DNA of 60,640 nt from Haloferula luteola (GTDB lineage: Bacteria > Verrucomicrobiota > Verrucomicrobiia > Verrucomicrobiales > Akkermansiaceae): assembly GCF_014201715.1 (NCBI RefSeq), contig NZ_JACHFD010000023.1:1-60640 (forward strand), read 5' to 3'. The notes beneath the pieces are model-generated. The model searched no databases. It had not been told where the DNA came from and saw nothing but the letters and a program-made list of their open reading frames with translations. Made by a program: the position numbers and the translations under genes. Shown one piece after another: positions 7,360-17,528 of the stretch (its first letter is position 1; every line of letters begins with the position of its first letter).

Positions 7360-7785
7360 ATGAACCCCAGCCATAGAGCTTTGATCGCCGCGGCGAGGCC
7401 ATTGGTTCGACCCATCATTTTGGGTCGTTCCGACCATGATGCTGCTACGGTGGCATCTGCGATCCGGTCCGTCACTGGCCAGATCTACACGGGTGTTTGT
7501 ATTCACCTTAGTTGCGGACTGGGGTTCTGTGCTGAGCACGCGGCGGCTGCGGAGATGATCAAGGCCGGTGAAACTCAGATCGAATCGATTGTTGCCGTGA
7601 CGGATGAGGGAGTTCTCACGCCCTGTGGGCGATGCCGTGAGTTTCTAGCCCAGATTGACCCGCGCAATGCCGATGCTCTCGTCCTCCTCGATGAGAGCCG
7701 CGCCGTAAGGCTCGTTGAACTTTTACCCCATCACTGGCTTCAGTCATCCCCAACTGCGGATGAGGCGCTGGGTCCCATCGATTGA
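7360..7785 (+). CDS. Cassette-encoded cytidine deaminase, blasticidin-S-deaminase-like
   Basis: This encodes a 141-residue member of the zinc-dependent cytidine deaminase fold. The zinc site is complete: CAEHAAAAEM (Cys ligand plus the catalytic Glu, about residues 57-66) and PCGRCREFL (two Cys ligands, about 92-95). The order GQIYTGVCIH, CAE, IVAVTDEG, PCGRC, VELLP follows blasticidin-S deaminases more closely than housekeeping cytidine deaminases. Likely activity is deamination of cytidine or of a cytosine-containing nucleoside antibiotic; the substrate is inferred. The protein is cytoplasmic. The start lies 9 bases after the 3' core of the preceding attC-like site. Confidence 0.85.
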   Translation: MNPSHRALIAAARPLVRPIILGRSDHDAATVASAIRSVTGQIYTGVCIHLSCGLGFCAEHAAAAEMIKAGETQIESIVAVTDEGVLTPCGRCREFLAQIDPRNADALVLLDESRAVRLVELLPHHWLQSSPTADEALGPID

Positions 7786-7803
7786 AGTGGAGGGTCCCGC
7801 TTT

Positions 7804-7814
7804 GACGGTTGGCA
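7804..7814 (+). other. Possible attC 3' core
   Basis: The string GACGGTTGGCA resembles the 3' cores elsewhere (GACGTT plus four bases), followed by the A-rich AGAAAAA seen at other cassette starts. I could not find convincing complementary arms in the 50 bases before it; if present they must lie inside the deaminase gene. The site is weak. Confidence 0.3.
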
Positions 7815-7840
7815 GAAAAACTTCTCTATCTACTGAGTCG

Positions 7841-8038
7841 ATGTTCTACGAAATCATTGAGCTGCTACGGGCGCCATTTGAAGCGGCGAAGCGTTCCCAT
7901 GAGGATTCGACGGTCGGTCCATCGGAGTGGGATCGTCGCAGCATGAGGTTCTGGAAGTGGTTCGCCTGGATCGGAACGGGGGTGGTCGTGGGGATTCCAA
8001 TGATCGGTTGGATCGGGTGGAAGCTTCTCACCCATTAG
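7841..8038 (+). CDS. Cassette-encoded 65-residue membrane protein
   Basis: The ATG at 7841 is chosen because it is the only one after the probable 3' core at 7804-7814. The 65-residue product has a charged N-terminal half (ELLRAPFEAAKRSHEDSTVGPSEWDRR) and one C-terminal membrane helix (about residues 41-62, with two GIPMIGWIGW-type turns). This gives a tail-anchored layout with the N-terminus probably cytoplasmic. I do not recognise a family. It is the last clear small cassette gene before the chromosomal block. Confidence 0.55.
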   Translation: MFYEIIELLRAPFEAAKRSHEDSTVGPSEWDRRSMRFWKWFAWIGTGVVVGIPMIGWIGWKLLTH

Positions 8039-8040
8039 AG

Positions 8041-8165
8041 CGCCTCGCCAAATCCTCTGAAGCACCGAGTCCGGAAGGTCCGCGCCTGCTGTCCACCATG
8101 GTTCTCGAATGATCATTCACTGTCGAAGCCGGGGCCCCGGGTATCTGGAAGATGCCGTTCTTTGG
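8041..8165 (+). other. Possible degenerate attC-like site at the array edge
   Basis: The 3' half CACTGTCGAAGCCGGGGC (8118-8135) matches the CAC-x-GTCGAAGCC motif found in the sites at 2065-2221, 58124-58249 and 60246-60371, and a possible 3' core GTTCTTT follows at 8157. No AAC-containing 5' core is evident. This would mark the right-hand edge of the first cassette region. Confidence 0.35.
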
Positions 8166-8272
8166 GGGGAGACCCCGAGAGGAGGCATCGGAATCCTGAC
8201 TGCGGCGGAGACGTGCGGCGGATCGGGGGGCGAAGGGGCTCTGAAGATGCGGCTGGCGAAGGGTCTCAAGAA

Positions 8273-8629
8273 ATGAAGGCAGAGATGGAGGATCGCGGTG
8301 AATGCATGGGAGGGTGGATATGGAATCGGAACCTCAGGCCGTTTTTGGAGTCTGCTGCGGTTGGAATGGAGGCCAGATTTGAGGATGAAGACTGGGAAGC
8401 TGTCCGCTATGGGATGCAAGGGACTTCAGATTTGGAGGAGCGGTGGTTTGATTATCCGCTTCGCGGACAGCGCGAAACCCTGTGCCTTTCGCTCGCCTTG
8501 GACGAAGGCGGGGACACCGATATCGTGCTGGTGAAAATCTCCGGTGAGATTGAGGCCGTCGTCGCAACGAGGATCATGACGCTGATCGAAGTCTGTAGCC
8601 GCTACGAGGTAGGTGACTTCAGGGTTTGA
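8273..8629 (+). CDS. Hypothetical soluble protein
   Basis: An ATG at 8273 (a second at 8285) gives about 118 residues without membrane segments. The C-terminal two thirds look folded: EERWFDYPLRGQ, LCLSLALDEGG, IVLVKISGEIEAVVATRIM, then EVCSRYEV, an alternating strand-helix pattern. It may be a small immunity- or regulatory-type protein, but I do not recognise it. Its higher GC is closer to the chromosomal genes than to the cassette genes, so it may be either the last cassette or the first chromosomal gene. Confidence 0.5.
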   Translation: MKAEMEDRGECMGGWIWNRNLRPFLESAAVGMEARFEDEDWEAVRYGMQGTSDLEERWFDYPLRGQRETLCLSLALDEGGDTDIVLVKISGEIEAVVATRIMTLIEVCSRYEVGDFRV

Positions 8630-8933
8630 TCAGGCGGCAGAATCAAAAGGGGGGAATGGCAGGTCCCCCCAATTGCGGGAATTGGCGGGTTGTGAGATTC
8701 CTGCGAGGTTTGCGCCGAGCCAAGGAAGCTCCAACACACACCTCTTGGTGCCCCCGCACCGAAATTCCCCCAAGGGCCTCGGATCTCTCTTCCCCCGGAG
8801 TGGCACGAGGCCCTTCCTTTGATGGGGATTTTCGATTTTTCCGGAGGGATGGTGGCGAGAGGAAGACGATCTGAGGTTCCGGGGGTCCCGTCGCGCTCTT
8901 GACCGAGGTTTGAATCTCACTTGAGAATCGGCG
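8630..8933. other. Non-coding stretch with several inverted repeats
   Basis: There is no convincing gene here. The most marked structure is the perfect 10-bp inverted repeat AAGGGCCTCG / CGAGGCCCTT (8772-8781 and 8806-8815) with a 24-base loop. Shorter palindromes precede it (CCAATT...AATTGG near 8666-8682). No T-run follows the large hairpin, so a simple terminator is unlikely. A leader or processed RNA for the DUF1275 gene is possible. Confidence 0.4.
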
Positions 8934-9620
8934 GTGGCCATTCCTCAGATCGATTTGACCCAAGGTCGAGTTTTAGGAGGGGGCTGTCTGTTGGCGGCAT
9001 TGGCTGCGGCGGTGAATGCCGACTTCATGATTCGGGCTGGGATTTCGGTCAGTCATCTCACGGGCGATTTTTCGCGAGTGACCATTGAAGTGGCTCGCCA
9101 TGAGGTTCATTGGGGGAGTTCGGTGATGGTATTGGTGGTGTCGATTGGGGGCTTTGTGGCGGGTGCGGCGATGTCGGGGTATTTCATTCATCATCCTCGG
9201 GTCGATGCCCATCGGCCTTATGGGAGAGCTATTCTGGGAATCGGTGGAGTGCTGTTGCTCGCTCAGGCGATCTTCGAGAGGTTCCCTATCGGGGCCTGCT
9301 TTCTCGCGGCGGGGGCCTGCGGTTTTCAGAATGCCCTGGCGACCCGCTACCGAGGTCTGATTCTTCGGACCACTCACCTCACTGGATTGCTGACCGATCT
9401 TGGTCACTTGGTGGGGATGCGGTTGAGAGGTTGCCAGGTGGAGCTTTGGAAAATCACGACTCCTCTGTGGTTGGCGGTATCCTTTGCTTTTGGAGCGAGC
9501 GTTGCGGCTTGGTTGCGAATCGGTTTCGGCGCACCGGTTCTGGGTGGATGCGGGGTGGCATATGCGGTCGGAGGCCTGACGTGGTCGATTTGCAAGAGAT
9601 GGCCTCAATCCCGGCGGTGA
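8934..9620 (+). CDS. DUF1275 (YoaK-type) membrane protein
   Basis: This encodes a 228-residue polytopic inner-membrane protein of the DUF1275 family. The family signature is visible in AAVNADFMIRAGISVSHLTGDF (about residues 24-45), normally A-x-DA followed by SHxTGN, and in GFQNALATRYRGLILRTTHLTGLLTDLG (about 118-145). About six membrane helices are seen. The family's function is not established; transport has been suggested. Translation starts at GTG 8934. It stands alone, with a hairpin-rich region before it and an inverted repeat after it. Confidence 0.8.
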   Translation: MAIPQIDLTQGRVLGGGCLLAALAAAVNADFMIRAGISVSHLTGDFSRVTIEVARHEVHWGSSVMVLVVSIGGFVAGAAMSGYFIHHPRVDAHRPYGRAILGIGGVLLLAQAIFERFPIGACFLAAGACGFQNALATRYRGLILRTTHLTGLLTDLGHLVGMRLRGCQVELWKITTPLWLAVSFAFGASVAAWLRIGFGAPVLGGCGVAYAVGGLTWSICKRWPQSRR

Positions 9621-9740
9621 GAATGTGTGATGGGTCGCCTCGAAATCAGAGGTCTTCACGAGAACTTAAGAATGGATGGGGTATGGGTAGGTCCGCACCG
9701 CATGTGGTCAGCGGCTCCCCCCTGCTGACGCAACCCGGGT

Positions 9741-9794
9741 CCCTGCTCTCGCATCTCGGAACACCCCCCTCGTTTCCGAAGAGATGAGAGCAGG
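9741..9794. promoter_or_regulatory. Large inverted repeat between DUF1275 and dehydrogenase genes
   Basis: The arms CCCTGCTCTC-gc-ATCTC-GGA and TCC-GA-AGAGAT-GAGAGCAGGG form a stem of roughly 18 bp with a small bulge. No T-tract follows. It could end transcription of the upstream gene by another mechanism or regulate the dehydrogenase at 9917. Confidence 0.45.
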
Positions 9795-9916
9795 GGCCTC
9801 TGGGGTCGCTTGGGAGTTTTCTCAGTCGAGAGGAAGGGCATCGGACGAGCTTCAAAAGCGGGAGTTGCGAGGATCCTTGTTTGGCGGTTTTTTAGGATCA
9901 ATCGAGAGGTGGGAGA

Positions 9917-11044
9917 ATGAGAGAGTTGGTCTATCAAGGTAAGGGGAAAGTGGATTGGCGGGAGGTTCCGATGCCGGAACTGCGAGCTCCGGACGATGCC
10001 CTGGTGCGACCGCTGGCAGCTTCGCGTTGCGACGGGGATTGTGCCTATTTGCACTACCCGCTTCCCGGGATTCTCAAGGCGGGAAACGCTCTGCATGTTT
10101 TCGATCCAGCCTCGCGAGATTTCGCAGCCACTCCGTTTGCGATCGGGCACGAATGCGTGGGTGAGATCGTGGCTTTGGGTGACGGGGTGAAGGGCTTTGC
10201 TGTCGGGGAAAGAGTGATTGTCCCTTGGTCGATTTCTTGTGGAAGCTGCGAGAATTGTCGGCTGGGGCTGACTTCGAAATGTCGTGGGGTGCATCCCGGC
10301 CGGGTTTTGTCAGGATATGGTTTCGGGGAATGCCTTGGAGGATTTGGAGGGATGGTCAGCGATCTCATTCGAGTTCCCCATGCCATGGGAACGCTTGTGG
10401 CGGCTCCCGAGGGGATCGATTCGACGGTTCTTGCTCCAGCGAGCGACAATATTCCAGATGCCTGGAGGACGGTGGCCCCGATGCTGGCAAAGTATCCTGG
10501 CGCTCCGGTTTTGGTGGTGGGGGGCGGGGCGAAGAGTATTGGGCTTTATGCTGTCGGCATCGCGAAAGCCTTGGGGGCTTCAAACATCGACTATCTCGAC
10601 GACTGCCGGGTGCGGTTGGGGATTGCGGAGCGATTGGGAGGACAGCCAGTTGTTCTCGATAAGCGGAGCCGTTGGTACCGGTCGGGGCAACCTCCGGGAA
10701 AGATCAGGCCGTTGATCACGGTGGATGCGAGCGCCCAAATTTCCGGGCTTCAGTATGCGATCCGGGTGCTGGCCCCAGGAGGTCATTGCACCTGCGTGGG
10801 ATTTCACTTTTTGAAAGGAACTCCGGTGCCGCTTTTTCAAATGTATCTGAATAGTTCGACGCTTCATGTCGGCGTTTCTCATCCTCGTGCGGTTTTGCCC
10901 GAGGTGCTGGATCTGATCCGTCGAGGATCCTTCCATCCGGAATGGGTCAGCACGCTTATCGCCGATTGGGAAGAGGCCCCTCAGGCCTATTTGGAGAAGA
11001 CGACGAAGTTGGTTCTCCGGCGTGATTCGTGTGTGGGGGGATAA
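9917..11044 (+). CDS. Zinc-dependent alcohol dehydrogenase (MDR superfamily)
   Basis: This encodes a 375-residue medium-chain dehydrogenase. The catalytic zinc ligands are Cys38 (ASRCDGDC) and His78-Glu79 (GHECVGEIV). The structural zinc lobe CGSCENCRLGLTSKC supplies Cys108, 111, 114 and 122. A Rossmann NAD(P)-binding segment VLVVGGGAKSIGLYAV starts near residue 195, followed by DASAQISGLQYAIRVLAPGGHCTCVG. Family members oxidise alcohols or polyols, or reduce aldehydes; the substrate is not evident. It is cytoplasmic, transcribed alone and convergent with the ABC transporter genes downstream. Confidence 0.88.
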   Translation: MRELVYQGKGKVDWREVPMPELRAPDDALVRPLAASRCDGDCAYLHYPLPGILKAGNALHVFDPASRDFAATPFAIGHECVGEIVALGDGVKGFAVGERVIVPWSISCGSCENCRLGLTSKCRGVHPGRVLSGYGFGECLGGFGGMVSDLIRVPHAMGTLVAAPEGIDSTVLAPASDNIPDAWRTVAPMLAKYPGAPVLVVGGGAKSIGLYAVGIAKALGASNIDYLDDCRVRLGIAERLGGQPVVLDKRSRWYRSGQPPGKIRPLITVDASAQISGLQYAIRVLAPGGHCTCVGFHFLKGTPVPLFQMYLNSSTLHVGVSHPRAVLPEVLDLIRRGSFHPEWVSTLIADWEEAPQAYLEKTTKLVLRRDSCVGG

Positions 11045-11141
11045 GAGTGTAAGAGTTCCCCTGCGGATTCGCTTCTCAAGCGGTGGGGGTTTTCATCTCC
11101 GGGGGAGACGGGAGGCCGTGGTTCGCGGTGAATGTTGGGGG

Positions 11142-11978
11142 TCAGGCTCTGGGACGGGTGATGACTCCGTATTTGGGACTGAAGAGCCACGCCAACAGGA
11201 AGAGAAGTCCGAGGACCATGACGATGACGGGACCGGGGGCCAGATTGGTGATGCCTGCGAGGAGGACACCCGCCACGGCTCCGACGGCACCGAGAATTCC
11301 TCCGCCCCAGAAGAGGAGAGGAGTGCGATCCGATAGGAGGGAAACCGTCGCTGCGGGAGCAACGAGGAGTCCTACGGAAAGGACGCAACCGACCGCTTGG
11401 AGGGAGGCTACAAGGGAGAGCGCGAGCAGGCCAAAGGTGAGGTACTGCATCGTTCGTACGGGAACGCCCTGGGCTGCTGCGACGTTTGGTTCAAACAAAG
11501 TGAGCAACATGGGACGGAAAAGCAGATTGGCCGTGACGAGCATGAAGCCACCGATTCCGAGGGCGGTCCAGAGGTCGACAGTGCCGACGGCGAGGATGTC
11601 TCCGAACAACCAATGTTCGAGCTCTTGGCGGGTTTCGAGTCGGGGCAAGATGGCGACTCCGGCGGCAAAGGCGGTCGTGTAGATGACGGCGAGGGCGGTG
11701 CCTTGGGAAATTCGATTTCCGCGGGCGACGGCGACGGAACCGAGTCCGACGATCAAGGCGGCGAAGAGTGCTCCAAGAAAGGCGCTGGCTTGGGTGAGAG
11801 CACCCGCGACGACGATCCCCAAGGTGATGCCGGGCAGCATGGTGTGGGAGAGGGCGCTGACGGAGAGCGCGTGTTTCCGCAGCACGACAAAGCCGCTGAA
11901 AAACCCGTTGGCGAAGCCGATGACGAGAGCGGCGGCGAGGGCGCGTTGGAAGAACGGGCTATGGAGGAGTTCGTTCAT
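11142..11978 (-). CDS. Metal ABC transporter permease (ABC-3 family)
   Basis: This encodes a 278-residue inner-membrane permease with about eight hydrophobic helices. The family pattern SGFVVLRKHALSVSALSHTMLPG near residues 28-50 and QAVGCVLSVGLLVAPAATVSLL near 190-212 is typical of zinc/manganese importers (ZnuB/TroC/MntB type). Its ATG overlaps the stop of the ATPase gene by four bases (ATGA), so the two are translationally coupled. It pairs with the ATPase at 11975-12742. No periplasmic solute-binding protein is encoded next to it. Confidence 0.88.
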   Translation of the reverse strand: MNELLHSPFFQRALAAALVIGFANGFFSGFVVLRKHALSVSALSHTMLPGITLGIVVAGALTQASAFLGALFAALIVGLGSVAVARGNRISQGTALAVIYTTAFAAGVAILPRLETRQELEHWLFGDILAVGTVDLWTALGIGGFMLVTANLLFRPMLLTLFEPNVAAAQGVPVRTMQYLTFGLLALSLVASLQAVGCVLSVGLLVAPAATVSLLSDRTPLLFWGGGILGAVGAVAGVLLAGITNLAPGPVIVMVLGLLFLLAWLFSPKYGVITRPRA

Positions 11979-12742
11979 TTCGCGGAAACGGGCGGGGTCT
12001 CGTTGAAAGTGAGAGCAAGATTTTCCGGAGTGAGAACCTCGGTGGTGGGACCGAAGGCGATGGGCTGGGTGGCGAGCAGCAAGGCTTCGTCGAAAAGCGG
12101 CACGACGGTGTTGAGGTCGTGATGAGAGGCGATGATGAGGCGGCCTTCGCGGGCGAGCTCACCCAGGGTTTCTCCCAATTGGAAGGATGCGCGGCGATCC
12201 AGACCGGTGAAGGGTTCGTCGAGAAGCAGGACGTGAGCTTCCTGTGCGATCGAGCGAGCGAGGAAGGCCCGTTGTTGTTGGCCGCCGGAGAGTTCTCGGA
12301 TTTGGCGATCGGCGAGGTCGAGAAGATCCAGGGTCGCCAAGGCTTGCTCGACGGCTTGATGATCATTGTCGGAAAACCGGCCCCACATGCCCGTTTGGGG
12401 GTAGCGACCCATTTCGACGAGCCCGCGCACGGTGATGGGAAAGGACCAGTCGACTTCCTCGCGTTGAGGGAGGTAGGCGAATTCCCGGGACCAACGGCGG
12501 ACGGCACTGCCACGCCAGCGGATGGTGCCGGTGGTGCGCGGGACGAGTCCGGCGATCGCTTTGATCAGGGTGGATTTGCCGGCGCCATTGGGGCCGATCA
12601 GGGCTACCCGATTGCCGCAGGAGGTGGCCAAGCTGACATGATCCAGTGCGGTGAGGCGGCGGTAGCGCACGCCTACATCGTCGACGACTAACTCGTGATG
12701 GTGGTCGTGGTGTTGGCAGCAATCATGGTGAGCGGAATCCAT
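11975..12742 (-). CDS. Metal ABC transporter ATP-binding protein with His-rich N-terminus
   Basis: This encodes a 255-residue ABC ATPase: Walker A GPNGAGKST (50-58), signature LSGGQQQR (151-158), Walker B VLLLDEP (171-177) and the switch His in ASHHDLN. The first 16 residues (HHDCCQHHDHHH) form a His/Cys cluster that probably binds zinc or a similar metal, consistent with metal import. It is coupled to the permease gene by a 4-bp overlap, with a small membrane-anchored protein gene 2 bases upstream. It powers transport at the cytoplasmic face of the inner membrane. Confidence 0.88.
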   Translation of the reverse strand: MDSAHHDCCQHHDHHHELVVDDVGVRYRRLTALDHVSLATSCGNRVALIGPNGAGKSTLIKAIAGLVPRTTGTIRWRGSAVRRWSREFAYLPQREEVDWSFPITVRGLVEMGRYPQTGMWGRFSDNDHQAVEQALATLDLLDLADRQIRELSGGQQQRAFLARSIAQEAHVLLLDEPFTGLDRRASFQLGETLGELAREGRLIIASHHDLNTVVPLFDEALLLATQPIAFGPTTEVLTPENLALTFNETPPVSAK

Positions 12743-12744
12743 GG

Positions 12745-13173
12745 TCAGTGCAAATGAGGTTCCCAGACGTCTTCGAGATCGCCGACGGCGTCGAAGGTGT
12801 GACTGCGCGTGGCTGAGCCGGGAGGCTCGAGGCGGAGCTTGGCGAAGCGGGGGGTGGCATCGGCTTCCACCCAGAGGATGGTGAGGAAAATGGTGGGATG
12901 TTCGCCCGTGGCGAGAAGGTGTCCGGAGAGGAGTGGGCCGGCAGGAGTGAAGGTCTGAGTCTCGCCGTTGGACTCGATCACGACTTCCCGTGCGGCGGCG
13001 GAGAGGGTGAGCTCGAAGGGAATGCTCTGCGCTTTAGCGGGCGAGGTTGTCGCCGCAGGGGAGAAACTGGGCGCGACGGGAGTGCGGGGCCGGGTCAGGG
13101 TGTGGACTCCTGCCGCCGCCAGCACGAGGCCAAGGACGAGGAAGAGAGTGCGGAAGATCGGTGAACCACGCAT
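12745..13173 (-). CDS. Membrane-anchored small protein of the metal ABC operon
   Basis: This encodes a 142-residue protein with one N-terminal membrane helix (about residues 8-28) and a periplasmic domain predicted to be beta-rich (PFELTLSAAAREVVIESNGETQTF, TIFLTILWVEADATPRFAKLRLEP). It ends with EDVWEPHLH. It lies 2 bases upstream of the His-rich ATPase gene, so it is probably the first gene of the operon. I do not recognise the family. The context suggests an accessory to metal uptake, perhaps replacing or assisting the missing binding protein. That role is inference only. Confidence 0.7.
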   Translation of the reverse strand: MRGSPIFRTLFLVLGLVLAAAGVHTLTRPRTPVAPSFSPAATTSPAKAQSIPFELTLSAAAREVVIESNGETQTFTPAGPLLSGHLLATGEHPTIFLTILWVEADATPRFAKLRLEPPGSATRSHTFDAVGDLEDVWEPHLH

Positions 13174-13308
13174 GAGCAGCCGGCGGGAATGAAAGGCCGC
13201 GAGGATGTAGATGCAAGAGGATTGCGTTTTCTTTCGGTGGGCAAGGTCGGTCGAGTCGACCTGTTTCCTCTCTTGGGATGGTGGGCAGATGGGGTGGGCA
13301 CGGGCTGC

Positions 13309-13974
13309 TCAATGAGCGGTGCTTTCGGTGCAGGCCTGAAGAAGGAGGGAGACTTTTTCGAAATCTTTGACTCCGGGAGAGGACTCGGCGCCGGAGGCAA
13401 TGTCGAGGGCGCAGGGGCGGACCGTGCGAATGGCTTCGGCGGCGTTGGACGGGACGATGCCGCCAGCGAGCAGAATTGAAAGCTGAGGATGCTGGTGGAT
13501 GAACGTTCCTGCCGCCGTCCAGTTGATGGTTTGTCCGGTGCCGCCGTAGATCCCGGGTGCGTGGGCATCCAAGAGCAGGGCCGCCATGAGCTCGCACTCG
13601 TGCGGTGCGACCTCGAAGGAGGCGGAGGCAGAGGATAGCGCGCGGATGACAGGGACGCCGGCCGCGGCGAGCGTTTCGAGGTCGGAGACAGGTTCATCCC
13701 CATGCAACTGGACGGCATCGAGCCAGCCTTTTTCCATGAGTTGGCGGGGAAGTTCGGTGCCGGCATTGACGAAGACCCCGACGCGCAGGATGCGACCTGC
13801 GAGGGGTTCCAGAAATGCAGCAGCGGAGGGATCGAGGAAGCGCTTCGATTTAGGCCAGAAGTTGACTCCGAGGGCATCGACGCCGAGTTCGGCGAGTCTT
13901 TCGGCGTCGCTGGCCCGGGTCACTCCGCAGATTTTCAGCGAGCAGGTGGCGGGATCGAGAAAGGAGGCGAGCAC
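13309..13974 (-). CDS. trpF: Phosphoribosylanthranilate isomerase
   Basis: This encodes a 221-residue TIM-barrel isomerase of tryptophan biosynthesis, converting N-(5-phosphoribosyl)anthranilate to CdRP. The N-terminal KICGVT (14-19, catalytic Cys16) is present, as are GVNFWPKSKR, AVQLHGDE, LLAGGI and DIASGAESSPGVKD (phosphate-binding and catalytic Asp region). Length matches the family. No other trp genes are adjacent, as is common for dispersed trp genes. It lies just downstream of ligA on the same strand with a 50-base gap. Confidence 0.93.
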   Translation of the reverse strand: MLASFLDPATCSLKICGVTRASDAERLAELGVDALGVNFWPKSKRFLDPSAAAFLEPLAGRILRVGVFVNAGTELPRQLMEKGWLDAVQLHGDEPVSDLETLAAAGVPVIRALSSASASFEVAPHECELMAALLLDAHAPGIYGGTGQTINWTAAGTFIHQHPQLSILLAGGIVPSNAAEAIRTVRPCALDIASGAESSPGVKDFEKVSLLLQACTESTAH

Positions 13975-14024
13975 GAGGGAAGGATGGTTGGGAAGGGAAA
14001 GGGGTGCACTCGGGAAATCGAGTA

Positions 14025-16193
<2,169 letters not shown>

Positions 16194-16336
16194 TTACCCA
16201 CGATCGGTAGGGATGGGGCGAGAAATCTTCGTGGGATTCCCCGTGGAGGCGATTCTGGTGATTCAAGACCGCCCCCGGGGTTGACCCCGGCGTTTTTCCG
16301 CCGGAATACTCCGTGCAGCCAAGACTCTCAGACCTC

Positions 16337-17260
16337 ATGGAAAACGTCATCATCATCGGAACCGGATGCGCGGGCTACACCTCCGCCATCTACACGGCAC
16401 GCGCGAATCTCTCGCCTCTCATGCTCACTGGAACGCAGCCGGGTGGTCAGTTGACGACGACGACGGAGGTGGAGAACTTTCCGGGTTTCCCTGAGGGAAT
16501 CATGGGACCGCAGTTGATGATGAACATGCAGCAACAAGCGGAGAAGTTCGGTGCACGCATCGAGTTTGCCAAGGTGGAGTCGATCACCAAGACGGAGGCG
16601 GGTCACTTCGAAGTGAAGACCGGGGAAAAGACGCTCGAAGCGAAAACGGTGATTGTGGCCACGGGCGCGGCACCTCGGCACTTGGGCATCGAAGGAGAAA
16701 TGGGATTGATCGGTCACGGCCTGACCTCGTGCGCGACCTGCGACGGTGCGTTTTATCGCGATGTCCCGGTCTGCGTGATCGGTGGTGGCGACAGTGCCTG
16801 CGAAGAGGCTGATTTCCTGACTCGATTCGCCAGCAAGGTGTATTTGATTCACCGTCGGGATGAGCTTCGTGCGTCGAAAATCATGGCCGAGCGGGCTTTG
16901 GACAATCCGAAGATTGAGCCAGTTTGGAACAGCACCATTTCCCAGTATCTGACGGATGAGTCGGGTGAAATGCGTGCGGTGATGCTGCAAAGCACGGTGG
17001 ATGGCAGCGAGAAGGAACTGGAAGTGAAGTGCGTGTTCGTGGCGATCGGGCACGTTCCGAACAGCCAGTTCCTGGGCGACCTCGTCGATCTGGATGAGAA
17101 CGGCTACATCCTGCAGAACCCGGGGCGAACCACGACCAAAACGGCGGGTTTGTTTGCGGCGGGTGACGTGGCGGATCACTTCTACCGGCAGGCGATTACG
17201 GCGGCAGGCCAAGGCTGTGCAGCAGCCTTGGAAGCGGAGCGTTTCCTCGCGGGTCACTAA
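16337..17260 (+). CDS. trxB: Thioredoxin-disulfide reductase
   Basis: This encodes a 307-residue FAD- and NADPH-dependent reductase of thioredoxin. The start at 16337 is preferred over 16313 because [13 protein letters not shown] puts the FAD dinucleotide fold (GTGCAG) at the N-terminus as in the family. The redox pair is CATC (Cys132 and Cys135), the NADPH motif [10 protein letters not shown] is near 158-167, and [10 protein letters not shown] lies near the C-terminus. It is transcribed away from ligA, with 158 bases between the two start codons, and stands alone. Confidence 0.95.
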   Translation: MENVIIIGTGCAGYTSAIYTARANLSPLMLTGTQPGGQLTTTTEVENFPGFPEGIMGPQLMMNMQQQAEKFGARIEFAKVESITKTEAGHFEVKTGEKTLEAKTVIVATGAAPRHLGIEGEMGLIGHGLTSCATCDGAFYRDVPVCVIGGGDSACEEADFLTRFASKVYLIHRRDELRASKIMAERALDNPKIEPVWNSTISQYLTDESGEMRAVMLQSTVDGSEKELEVKCVFVAIGHVPNSQFLGDLVDLDENGYILQNPGRTTTKTAGLFAAGDVADHFYRQAITAAGQGCAAALEAERFLAGH

Positions 17261-17332
17261 ACGGTTTTGATCCTGCCCCATTTGTCGCTTGCGTGGAGGC
17301 GCTGGGGCGGGCATACATCCGCGCACCCCAAG

Positions 17333-17411
17333 GGCGGCTTGGCGGAATTGGTAGACGCGCTCGACTCAAAATCGAGTTCTTCGGAGTGTGGGTTCGAGTC
17401 CCACAGCCGCT
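17333..17411 (+). tRNA. tRNA-Leu (anticodon CAA)
   Basis: A cloverleaf can be drawn: acceptor GGCGGCT / AGCCGCT, D-arm GGCGGAATTGGTAGACGC, anticodon stem CTCGA / TCGAG with loop CTCAAAA (anticodon CAA), a short extra arm TTCTTCGGAG, and T-arm GTGGG-TTCGAGT-CCCAC. The extra arm is shorter than in many leucine tRNAs. CCA is not encoded; a T-rich stretch follows. Confidence 0.9.
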
Positions 17412-17528
17412 ATTTTTCTTGGGTTCGGTGCACTCGGCGAGTGAAGCCGTCCAGCGGAGGGTTTCAGGAGATTCTGAAAGAGGTTGGAGAGGGGAGGACC
17501 CACCAAGGGAGCTGACTCTGAGGTGAGC

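Noticed and set aside
433..8038. Toxin-antitoxin pairs among the small cassette genes
   Set aside because: Such pairs are common in cassette arrays, but the small genes here are single, separated by attC-like sites, and show no known toxin or antitoxin motif.
8772..8815. An intrinsic terminator for the gene ending at 8629
   Set aside because: The perfect inverted repeat has a 24-base loop and no T-tract on either strand, so it was listed only as an inverted repeat.
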